Shown: piece after piece, positions 33,909 through 43,010 of the stretch
Layout of the letters: each line of letters begins with the position of its first letter
Position numbering within the stretch: the stretch's first letter is position 1
From: Sophora flavescens
Taxonomy: Eukaryota > Streptophyta > Magnoliopsida > Fabales > Fabaceae
NCBI GenBank assembly: GCA_030762895.1
Contig: CM061070.1
Location: 32,887,652-32,951,651 of the forward strand
Direction of reading: 5' to 3'
Length of the DNA: 64,000 nt
The notes under the pieces: model-generated
What the model saw: only the letters and a program-made list of their open reading frames with translations
Database searches by the model: none
Told to the model about the DNA's origin: nothing
Translations under genes and position numbers: made by a program

Positions 33909-34766
33909 ATGGAGTCACTAATGAAGAAAAATGATGCCAAGAAAATGGAGGATCTTTTCTATTCTAGATGCTATGTGAAGGACAAGATATGTAGCTTGGT
34001 CATTGATAGAAAGGGTTACATCAACCTAGCTAGTACAACCATGGTGAAAAAGTTGGGACTTCCTCTTCTAGAGCATCCACAACTGTATGTCATTTGGAGC
34101 ATCCCGGAGTTTAGTGATTTCGGTGACGTGATGGTGAACAAACAAGTACGAGTGCCATTCCGGATTGGGAGATATGAGGATGAGGTGTTATGTGATGTGG
34201 TGCCTATAGAAACAAGGCACTTGGGCGTCCTTGGAGAGCTGAACGAGAAGCGAAATATGATGTCTACAACAATAGGTACTCATTTGTATTTAATAATCGT
34301 AAAATTACTCTTGGATCATTGTCACCAAAACAAGTGTATGAAGATCAAATGTACTTGAAAGGAGAGAGGGAGAAAAAAAGAATGATTGAGAAAACAATAA
34401 AAGAAGAGTGTTCGGTGAATGAGGAAAGCAAAGAAGGAGAAGTAATAAAAAAAGAAAGCCATGAGAAAAAGGTAGAAGAAAAGGGAATGGAGGAAAACAA
34501 ACAGAATGAAAAAGATGTTGAGAAAAAGGTGGAGACTGCATTTTTTGAAGGGGAAAATAAAAAGAAAAAAATTGAGGCAAAGGTTGAAAGAAGAATTGAG
34601 AGTCTTCCTATAAAAGAAAATAAGGTGAAGGGAGCAATGTTGGCAAGGCAGCCTATATATATATTTCTATGTAAAGATGCTTGTTTGACTACTAATGCAA
34701 ACTCTTTCCCTAGAGGTGATGACTCTACTTTGAAGGAAGTTGAAGAAACAATTCCAAGAGAGGTGA
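33909..34766 (+). pseudogene. Family B ORF copy 3, broken by a 7-bp deletion
   Basis: It is collinear with the 301-codon ORF. At about 34223 'cacttgg-tacttgg-gcg' of the other copies has become 'cacttgg-gcg', a 7-bp loss between short direct repeats that shifts the frame; the second half reopens at 34319. The copy ends before its stop, inside 'ccaagagaggtg', and continues as the family A LTR tail. Confidence 0.8.
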
Positions 34767-35085
34767 AGGCAACCTCACCATTTGGTTGTCATCAAGTGGT
34801 ATCAAAGCTTAGGCTTTGGTTGAATTTCTGAGTTTTGTTCTTCATCTTCTACCTATCTTCTTTTCTTCTTTTAAACCAACAAACTATCCAAAAAAAAAAA
34901 ATTACACTTTGATTCTATTTGTGAAGGGAAAATTTCGTGTTGTTGTTCTTGCTCAAAAACAAGTTTTCAAGTGTGATTCTCTTCTTCAAAGTTTGAAAAA
35001 AAAAATTACACAAATTATAAGAAAAAAAAATTGTGCATGAAATCTTGAAGGAAAAAAAAAAGGAAGAGAAAAGTCTATTTGATCA
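34767..35085 (+). other. Family A LTR tail (28 bp), primer site and leader fragment
   Basis: 'Aaggcaacctcaccatttgg...catca', then AG instead of TT, then TGGTATCAAAGCT and the A leader. It joins a minus-strand B LTR near 35086. Confidence 0.75.
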
Positions 35086-35086
35086 G

Positions 35087-35484
35087 CCACCATTTAATAA
35101 TGGGCCTTGCTTATTCATCAAGCTTAGTGTAGCCCAATTAACATATAACTCATTTAAGGTCCAAGAATTCGTATTAAGCTTGCAGCCCTTTTTCACCATG
35201 ATAGAAGCCGAATTTGTTCAAGAGGCCTAAGATATGATTTGTAGATAATTCCCTACGCTTTCCAACGCACCAAAGAATACATCAATCGGAGATTCGTAGC
35301 TCAAGATATGACCAAATCAAGCATACAGGTTCACCACAATGAAAATAAAATTTTCATCAAAAATATTAATTTGGCCTCAAATTGGACATCATCCTTGGGC
35401 TTGCTTCTATTGGTATCAAAGCAATAGAAGTTCTTGGTTCAACCAAGAACTTAGGAGAAACACTTCTCACTAATTTGGATAATG
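35087..35484 (-). repeat. Family B LTR piece followed by hairpin-forming joins
   Basis: 35087-35394 is the start portion of a B LTR in minus orientation. 35396-35484 holds two perfect small inverted repeats: CTTCTATTG with CAATAGAAG around a TATCAAAG core (about 35404-35430), and GTTCTTGGTT with AACCAAGAAC (about 35430-35451). The second arm continues as the reverse complement of the A-type LTR at about 26899-26945. Confidence 0.75.
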
Positions 35485-35486
35485 AT

Positions 35487-36796
35487 ATGATCCTAGCAAG
35501 GAACATATATATTATCGGATCTATCCTTGAGTGACCAAGCAAAATTGTAGAAGAAGATGAAATACAAAATTGGATAAGATGAGAAATGGGAGGTAGGCGC
35601 CACAAATCCAAGGGGATTTGATAAGCCAATGTGAGGTTCGCCAAAAGAATCTTGGATTCTTGATAAGAACAAGGGTTGGCTCAATGAAGAACCCAAGAGA
35701 GAAAACACTCTCACAATTGGAATCAATCCAATTGTGAGAGTGTAAGTTATCATTCATCATGTAATAGGTGTGTACATATAGCATAGGGAAATAAAAACCA
35801 AAGGTCATCATAAGATGACATAAACTCCTAATAACTAGACATAACTCTCCACTAAGTGGTTATTAAAAGAACATAACTATCCTACTTAAGAAAATAATAA
35901 AAGTGGTTCCATAACTTCTAAAGGAGTTACCTAGGCATGCAAGCCAAAGGTTGCTCTCCTTTGAAAGTTCCAAAAACGTGCCAGCCACCATTTAATAATG
36001 GGCCTTGCTTATTCTATCCTTGAGTGACCAAGCAAAATTGTAGAAGAAGGTGAAATAAAAAATTGGATAAGATGAGAAATGGGAGGTAGGCGCCACAAAT
36101 CCAAGGGGATTTGATAAGCCAATGTGAGGTTCGCCACAAGAATCTTGGATTCTTGATAAGAACAAGGGTTGGCTCAATGAAGAACCCAAGAGAGAAAACA
36201 CTCTCACAATTGGAATCAATCCAAAATGAACTCAAAGTTATCATTCATCATGTAATAGGTGTGTACATATAGCATAGGGAAGTAAAAACCAAAGGTCATC
36301 ATAAGATGACATAAACTCCTAATAACTAGACATAACTCTCCACTATGTGGTTATTAAAAGAATATAACTATCCTACTTAAGAAAATAATAAAAGTGGTTC
36401 CATAACTTCTAAAGGAGTTACCTAGGCATGCAAGCCAAAGGTTGCTCTCCTTTGTAAGTTCCAAAAACGTGCCAGCCACCATTCATAATGGGCCTTGCTC
36501 ATTCATCAAGCTTGGTGTAGCCCAATTAACATATAACTCATTTAAGGTCCAAGAATTCGTATTAAACTTGCAGCCCGTTTTTCACCATGATAGAAGCCGA
36601 ATTTGGTCAAGAGGCCTGAGATATGATTTGTAGATAATTCCCTAAGATTTCCAACGCACCAAAGAATGTATCAATCGGAGATTCGTAGCTCAAGATATGA
36701 CCAATTCAAGCATACGGGTTCACCACAATGAAAATAAAATTTTCATCAAAAATATTAATTTGGCCTCAAATTGGACATCATCCTTGGTTTGCATCA
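35487..36796 (-). repeat. Two overlapping family B LTR pieces, outer right end of the mosaic
   Basis: 35487-36013 is a B LTR cut at 'ccttgcttattc'. It contains a 15-bp perfect palindrome pair, CACTCTCACAATTGG...CCAATTGTGAGAGTG (about 35705-35741), where the other copies read 'ccaaaatgaactcaaag'. 36014-36796 restarts inside the LTR ('tatccttgagtgacc') and runs to the true LTR start TGATGC at 36796, which abuts the CTAAG target duplication. Confidence 0.85.
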
Positions 36797-36924
36797 CTAA
36801 GTTATTCTGATTTTCTTGAAAACTTATCTATAAACTTAATGCTCATTAAGAGGATTAGGTACAAGGTGAATGGGTAAGTAGCACAGTAGTCAAAGGAATG
36901 AATGTTTTTGCAGAAACTAATAAA

Positions 36925-37145
36925 CTTTTAACGTCCTTTGTGTAATACAATTGACGTAAGAAGTGTGAGTGTTTTTAACGTCAGTTTCTTAATACAACTG
37001 ACGTTAAATATATGACCTTTAACGTCAGTTTTTACTAACAACTGACGTAAGAAGTGTGAGTGTTTTTAACGTTAGTTTCTTAAGACAACTGACGTTAAAT
37101 ATATGACCTTTAACGTCAGGTTTTACTAACAACTGACGTAAAATG
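36925..37145. repeat. CACTA internal TTAACGTCAGT repeats
   Basis: At least six TTAACGTCAGT/ACTGACGTTAA words alternate in orientation, and a unit of about 78 bp ('gtgtgagtgtttttaacgt' to 'aatatatgacc') is present twice (about 36960 and 37050). Confidence 0.8.
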
Positions 37146-37149
37146 TTGT

Positions 37150-37540
37150 TTTATTTTAATTATAACGTTTACACCCCCGCGTCTTCTGCACTTCTCTGTA
37201 CGTCTCTTTTCATCACGCTCAACCCTCACTCTCAACCCTCACTCTCGCTCTCACTCTGCCCTAATCGCGAGCTCATCTCCACCGCAACCACCGCGAGGGC
37301 TTCTTCGCCACCACCGTGAGGTACACTCTTAACCCCTAACTCTGTCTTTCCCGCTCATTCTTTGCAATAACTTGACATCTCTCTTTCCCCTTCCCGCGCA
37401 CTAACTCTCCTTGTCCCTCTGCTCTCAGTAACCACATCGAACGTTGGCCACCAATCGAGCTTCCCCCCCACCACCACGCGAGCGCCTATTTCTGGTGAGT
37501 CTTTAGGGCACATTTTTTTATTTTTGGTTTTGAGTGCATG
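37150..37540 (+). promoter_or_regulatory. Putative 5' leader region of the CACTA gene
   Basis: A C/T-rich, comparatively GC-rich stretch ('ctctcgctctcactctgccc') that looks like a transcribed leader, with possible donor sites near 37317 and 37495. Whether it is native to the element or captured from a host gene cannot be decided here. Confidence 0.3.
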
Positions 37541-37868
37541 CATGTTGCTCTGCTGGTTGAAACTGTAGTCTCAGTAGTTGAAACTTGAAACTGTAAGTTT
37601 GAGTTGTTTGGAATGTCTCTATTTTTGGTTTTGAGTGTATATTGAAACCATAGTCTCAGTAGTTGTAACTTTAAACCGTGAGTTTGAGTTGTTTGGAATG
37701 TCTCTATTTTTGGTTTTGAGTGTATGTTGCTCTGCTGGTTGAAACTGTAGTCTCAGTAGTTGAAACTTGAAACTGTAAGTTTGAGTTGTTTGGAATGTCT
37801 CTATTTTTGGTTTTGAGTGTATATTGAAACCATAGTCTCAGTAGTTGTAACTTTAACCCGTGAGTTTG
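37541..37868 (+). repeat. Tandem repeat of about 180 bp (two full units) before the CACTA gene
   Basis: 'Tgttgctctgctggttgaaa' through 'ttttggttttgagtgtat' occurs at about 37544 and again at about 37728. Each unit contains two related half units ('gtctcagtagttg...ttggaatgtctct'). Confidence 0.8.
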
Positions 37869-37985
37869 ATCTGTCACGGCCGTGATGCTCATCACGTCTA
37901 GGCCGTGATCAGTTCTGCCTATGAGGGTCTGGTTCAGTTTGCACGTTACGGCCGTGATGGACATCACGGTCAGGCCGTGACCAGT
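37869..37985. repeat. Pair of TCACGGCCGTGA palindromic blocks
   Basis: 'Tcacggccgtgatg...catcacg...aggccgtga' near 37873 and 'ttacggccgtgatg...catcacgg...aggccgtgac' near 37946 form two self-complementary blocks about 73 bp apart. Function unknown. Confidence 0.6.
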
Positions 37986-38161
37986 GCTTGGCAATCTTCA
38001 AAAACTATATTTTTTAATCTCCCGTATTGTCCTTATATTGGATATATAGATGTTTTGTATATCTACAGGACCTATCTAGTTATTTTTATTTATACTTCTG
38101 TATTTATTTTGAGTTATAACCTATGTTAATACATATATATTGTTTCTGAATAGGCATACAT

Positions 38162-39757
38162 ATGGATCAGTCGGATAGCCCACATGCACGGGAGGACACT
38201 GTGGGGGTTTCGCAGGACCCGATCACACCTACGCCTGATTCTAGTGTAAGTTTACGTGTTATATACTATCTTTAGTCCTTATTTTTAATGTAAGTTTATA
38301 ATGTTACAACCCTCTATTTTATCATTTTTTTGTCCATACAGACATCACAGGCTCATAGGAAACGGGGTAGAGGAGCCACCTCGTTGAAGAAACTAGAGAA
38401 GGACAGGCAAAGCGGACAGAAGCTTGAGGTGTCCTTCGATGCTAATCTAAATGCCCAGGGACCCCTTGCTAAAGAATTTAATAAGTGGGTGTTTCTACAA
38501 GCGAAGCAGCACGTAAGCATCAACTACAACCACTGGAATGACGTTCCACAAAATGTTAAGGATCAGATTTGGGAGGCTATCATGGTATTTTACCTTTACA
38601 TTCGTTTGATTTACATTATTAGATAATTATCCGAGTTATAATCCATCCAGTTGTTATGTATTTAATGTGTAGGTAGCTTGGACTGTGCCAAATGACGAGG
38701 ATCATCGTCATAAATGTATGAAAATAGCATCAAAGAGTTGGAATGGGTTCAAGCATGATCTTACCAGGTACTATGTATCTGGGAAGAAGCGGCTTGATAA
38801 AATGTTATCGGATTATCCCTGGATTGATCAGGATACTTGGGATATGTTTGCCAGGAGTCGACGGGATGGAGAATTTCAGGTTGGTTTGATTAAGTTAATT
38901 TTGTATGCTTATTATAGATCACTTAACTGTATTTAATTATGTGTTTTTGTTTCAATAGGCTAAGGCAAATAAGGGTCGGCAGAATCAGGCGAAGAACATC
39001 CACCGTCACACCATGTCTCAGGGTGGGTACCAGACTCGGATCGAGCAGATGATGGCGGATAGGCTGAGGGCGAAGCAGGAAGAGCACTCTGCTAGGATTG
39101 AAAGAGGAGAGGTGCCTGAGGGCACACCATCAAGTCCTCCGTCGGACATCGACTGCGAGGATGTCTGGTTAGCCGACCGCATGACAAAGACGGGATCTTT
39201 TAAAGTTGATGCCACTCGCGAAGTGGTAGATAAGATTGTAATTAAATAATTAACTTGATTTCAATTGATATTTGTATAGATATTTGCAACACTTTTCAAT
39301 TGCACGTTTTTTCATTTTTTTTCATTGTAGATGGATCTTAAAGCACAATCCTCCCAGGGCGCATTCGTCCCTTCTGGACGGTAGGACGTCTTGATGACTG
39401 CTCTAGGCAAGAAAGACCATCCTGGTCGGGTTCTCGGTATTCATGGGAACGTGACCATCAAAGAATATTATGGCAAGTCTGCTTCACGAAAGCGGGTGGT
39501 CAATGAAGCATCAAGCAAATCCTGTATGGAACATCTAAGGCTGAAGCAAATCCTGTATGGAACATCCTCAAGGTTTGGTAGTTTATTTATCAAATAATTA
39601 ATATTATAATTACTAATTTATATGTATATTCAACTGACGTTGAAATTAATTTTGTTGGTAGTCTAGATTTCAAATTGACGGGTGGTCGTGCAGCTATTAT
39701 GTGATGCTTCATATACTGAACATAGTCTCCGCATCTATTACGGATGGATGGATTAAG
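38162..39757 (+). pseudogene. CACTA TNPA-like (plant En/Spm transposase family) gene remnant with Ulp1 peptidase fragment
   Basis: Exons I can join in frame: 38162-38245, 38342-38584, 38673-38879, 38959-39237 and 39331 onward, all GT-AG. The product begins M-D-Q-S-D-S-P. It has a basic K-R-G-R-G region, then W-x3-A-K-Q-H and the W-E-A-I, W-N-x-F-K and Y-P-W-I-D blocks typical of the Plant_transposase (Ptta/En/Spm) family, and ends with H-P-G-R-V and Y-Y-G. An in-frame TAG at 39382-39384 interrupts exon 5 just before D-V-L, where relatives have an acidic residue. A 23-bp direct duplication lies at about 39510-39565. A further exon-like piece (39662-39757) reads W-S-C-S-Y-Y-V-M-L-H, the cysteine block of Ulp1/C48 peptidases fused to CACTA proteins. 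The rest of that domain is missing. Confidence 0.72.
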
Positions 39758-40084
39758 GTAATATTTAAACAACTTGTTATATATAGATAAATAGATATAA
39801 CATAGTCTCCGCAATACTTAGATAAATAGTTTTTTTGTTAGACTTTAGAAACTAATTAATAACATGTATATATATATCCTTAGATTGGTAGTTTTGTTTT
39901 TTAGACATTGGAACTAAAATTTATTTATATATATACATGGGTTTTGGTTTTAAGTCCCCCAATTGTTCCATTTTTCCTTTGCAATTCTGTAATGTGTTGA
40001 TATTCTGTTTTACTGGGATATTTACTGAATGCAGGGATAGCTGAGGGGAGTGATATTTTAAAACTAAATTTTAAAAAAAAATCT
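39758..40084. other. AT-rich CACTA internal DNA
   Basis: No coding signal. The phrase 'acatagtctccgca' from the end of the gene remnant recurs near 39800, a small duplication. Confidence 0.5.
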
Positions 40085-40489
40085 ATTAACGTCAGTTGTA
40101 TCAAACAACTGACGTTAATAGTATTTTATAAAATATACAGTACACTATTAACTTCAGTTGTAATAAACAACTGGCGTTAAAATTAAACCTTTAACGTCAG
40201 TTCTTAATAACAACCGACGTTAGTTTTAATAAAATTAACGTCCGTTGTCTTAAAGAACTGACGTTAATAGTTTTATGTTTAACGTCAGTTGTTTAAAAAA
40301 CTGACGTTAATTTTTAAAAAATTAACGTCAGGTGTGTTAAATAACTGACGTTAATAGTTTTATATTTAACGTCAGTTCTCAACTGACGTTAAAATATTAA
40401 CTATTAACATCAGCTGTATTTACGTCAGTCAGTATTCTGACGTAAAAAATTAATTTTAACTGACGTAAAAAGCACTTATTGCACTAGTG
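40085..40489. repeat. CACTA right subterminal repeats and terminus
   Basis: About a dozen TTAACGTCAGT/ACTGACGTTAA words occur, many paired as hairpins with 4-10-bp loops (for example about 40087-40115, 40250-40265 and 40280-40310). The terminus is at 40482-40489 (CACTAGTG). Confidence 0.85.
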
Positions 40490-41002
40490 ATATGTCAAAT
40501 TCAAGAAACTTGCTTGAACTTGATGATGTAGAGCTCCATTTTGAATTAAGTAACTAATTTTTTAGAACTGCAGTGAGTATGACTAGGGTGGTTTTATCCA
40601 TTCAAAGTTACCATTTGCACCAACACTAAAACATAAAAGCAAGTAGTCCCTTTAATGAACCATGTAACAACCCTTAAGCATGATCCTTCAAGTCGTGAAT
40701 GAAAGATTGAAAGTCGTGAATGTTCTGAAGGGGCAAAGGGCTGAAAGCTGAGTGAGTGAGTGTTGGATGGTTTCTAGGGAAAGTAAGTTGGGCTTGGCGA
40801 TCTATTCAAAAGAAAAGAAAACAGAGAGAACCCATGAGCCAACCCAACTCACCATGGGTTGAACCCGCTCAACCTGTGGGTTAAGTGAGTCGGGTCAAAA
40901 TAACCTGAGGGCGGAGTGAGCCTATTTTTTTACCAATCTAACCCATCGGTGAGTTGGGTTGAGCCACAAGTTCCTACTCATATTGACAGCTCTACCCGTA
41001 CC

Positions 41003-42584
41003 TATGCATATCCATGGATAAAATCCGCAACATATTGGATATGGATATATCTTAATGGCTACTTGTTGATAAAATAAATGGGTATTTTTTTTCTACCTGT
41101 TTATTAGCGGGGTGGGACGGATATTGTGATATCTATACCCGCGGGTACCTGATATGTGAAATTGCTAAAATTGCTGAAAACTGATTTCACAAGCCAAAGC
41201 AAGAACCCACGAGTAAGATCTTCTCCATTTTTTTAATCTCAATTTCTCATCCATTCAGGAGAGAGATAGACATAAAGGATTTTTAATTATTTAATATTTC
41301 TTAAATGGTAAAAAAAGTTGTAACACAAATCTCTCCTTTATATCTATATGTCTCATAAATGAAAGGAAAATGAAGACAACAAAATGGAGAGAATCTCTAC
41401 TCTAAAATCACATACTTTGAAAGTTTACAATGTGATTCAGGGAGGGGCGGTGTCTAATTAAAAACTACTTAGGTTATGACAACTTTAAAAATTTTCAAAG
41501 TTATATATAATTAGAGTTTAATTTCTATGTACTGTAAAGGTTTTTATACAGACAACCAATCCGAAATCATGAAGTAATGACTTTTAATGTTGGCATCTCC
41601 TCAGTTGTAGCTCTTCTGGTGTCGATTCCTTTTATAATGTGGTTTTTTGGTGTTATTTTTTATTATGATGATTCAATTATGTAAATCCCTGCATGCAGCA
41701 TGCATATTATACAAATATATTAAAATTTAACATCTTGCGTAAGCTGGAAAATTTCAAACATTTTTCAAATATAAAAAAATTTAATTTATATTATAAGTAT
41801 GATAATAACCTTAATTTATATATTTTATTTTTTATTCATTGTATTAAAAAAACAATATTTAGATTACATTTTATATCATAAGGGTATTTTGATAATTACA
41901 ACATTTATTTCTGAGAATATACATTAGGAACCAAACAAAATTACAAATTATTCCCAGGAATATCAAGAAAGATTCCCAGGGATTTTAATTATCAACCAAA
42001 CACGTTTTACAAAATACCCAGTAATATCATTTCTAACAATAGCATTCCCGGGTATGTTATTCTTGGGAATGTATTGTAAACCTCGAAACAAACGCCACCT
42101 AAAGTGTCTTTTAACACTACTATACATCAGCATCTTCAACATCGACGCTGTGACATATTCTTGGTACCCCTCCAGCTCTTCCGTTTCTCTAAGCTAGCAC
42201 CTCCAATTCTTTTTTTTAGATTTAATCTTTGGATTTAATTGATATATATTATCAATATAAAGATTTTTTTTTTAAAGTTGAGGTGAGTTGGGTGTCGGGA
42301 GCTCACCAGGGTCAGGGCAGGCCTCAAGGCTCAAAGAGCGCTTATAGAGGTACTTACAGATTACCCACCAACTAAAGATTTTTATACCATCAATCAATTA
42401 TAATTTACTATATCATTAAAAATGTTAGAATCTTATCATAAATAATTTAAAAATCACAGATAAGATGATTTGTGATTAATTGACATATATTATAGATATC
42501 AAAGTTTTTTATATTAATATTGTTGAAAGATGTCTCAAAATCAGCAAAGTGGAGTTTTCAGCATGATAATAGCTTATGGTGTCT
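41003..42584. other. Intergenic DNA with degenerate repeat fragments
   Basis: 41003-41160 resembles the 'tacccgtaccc...ggataaaa' repeat also seen at 55500-56150. 41512-41600 is a decayed relative of the MITE at 5562. 41890-42060 contains 'attcccaggaat' words in inverted arrangement. 42228-42500 has AT-rich words with 'gatttaattgatatatat'. No gene was recognised. Confidence 0.4.
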
Positions 42585-42885
42585 GAATAATCGATTATGA
42601 GACTTGCAGAAGACTTGTAATCGATTAGCATAATCGATTACGTACATTTGCAGAAATATGGAACTCGGGCAGAGAAATAATCGATTAGCATAATCGATTA
42701 TGTGGTTTTCCAGAAATAACAGAGAAGGCGTAATCGATTAGCATAATCGATTATGGGATTTCCAGAATCAGGCAGAGGAGGTATAATCGATTAGCATAAT
42801 CGATTAGGGGAAATTCCAGAAACGCGTAAGTGCAGTCGGTGAAGGCATAATCGATTATGGCATTAACATAATCGATTATGGTGAG
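42585..42885. repeat. ATCGATTA palindrome minisatellite
   Basis: Units of about 55-65 bp each carry TAATCGATTA, a GCA spacer and TAATCGATTA again, followed by a variable 'cagaaa' containing spacer. Pairs start near 42631, 42687, 42730 and 42783, with single or altered ones near 42589 and 42848. It directly precedes the LTR-like block at 43011. Similar ATCGATTA arrays are common in legume retrotransposon-related repeats. Confidence 0.8.
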
Positions 42886-43010
42886 ACTACAAAAGCTGTT
42901 ATGATCAGTTTCTGCAACAGAATGCAAATGTATTAGTTGTGTGATTTTGTGCAAGATTCTAGGGTTCTTGGAGCGAATTTCGTCCAGATACATTGAGTGT
43001 ATTTGAGACA

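Larger units (their letters stand above)
18972..36796. mobile_element. Chimeric LTR-retrotransposon insertion, mosaic of families A and B, with CTAAG target duplication
   Basis: The insertion begins TGATATGAGCC at 18972 and ends GGTTTGCATCA at 36796. CTAAG flanks it on both sides (18967-18971 and 36797-36801), and the flanks rejoin into the CACTA sequence also seen intact at 17584 and 17890. Order (strand): A LTR (+) 18972-19882; B 3' LTR stub, internal and LTR (-) 19881-21766; TTAA; B LTR (-) 21771-22537; B LTR part (-) 22546-23257; B leader (+) 23258-23478; A internal (+) 23479-26081; A-type LTR (+) 26082-27194; B leader (+) 27195-27423; A gag part (+) 27424-28056; B LTR, internal, LTR (+) 28052-30735; A internal part (+) 30736-32051; A LTR (+) 32052-32977; B LTR and internal (+) 32978-34766; A LTR tail and leader (+) 34767-35085; B LTR pieces (-) 35087-36796. 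No reverse transcriptase or integrase domain was found. Confidence 0.8.
16668..40489. mobile_element. CACTA (En/Spm) element, non-autonomous, carrying a large nested insertion
   Basis: It starts CACTAGTGGAAAA at 16668. The reverse complement of the right end starts CACTAGTGCAATAAG at 40489. The 3-bp target duplication ATA is perfect (16665-16667 and 40490-40492). Both ends hold many direct and inverted copies of TTAACGTCAGT, the arrangement bound by the TNPA-type protein in En/Spm. Inside are a broken TNPA-like gene (38162-39757), internal duplications (17582-18185; 17451-17594 against 18822-18971) and a retrotransposon mosaic (18972-36796). The TNPD transposase with its DDE domain was not seen, so the element needs a helper. 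Without the mosaic it is about 6.0 kb. Confidence 0.9.
16405..40994. mobile_element. hAT-like element split by the CACTA element
   Basis: The left end TAGAGTTGTTAAAGTGAGC at 16405 pairs with the reverse complement of the right end, TAGAGCTGTCAATATGAG, at 40994. The flanking 8-mers are CCCGTATC (16397-16404) and CCCGTACC (40995-41002), a 7-of-8 match, as expected for an old hAT target duplication. Each end holds GC-rich 'gagtgagcc/gggttgg' words. The element proper is 16405-16664 plus 40493-40994, about 0.76 kb, and everything between is the later CACTA insertion. It encodes no transposase. Confidence 0.7.

Noticed and set aside
20978..36244. Many recurrent short ORFs (about 76-77 codons) in family B LTRs
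   Set aside because: They are the same LTR segment read in two frames in every copy. There is no sign of coding constraint and they stop at LTR features.
42585..42885. CRISPR-like appearance of repeats with variable spacers
   Set aside because: Plant nuclear context, palindromic ATCGATTA words and related, not unique, spacers. It is a minisatellite.
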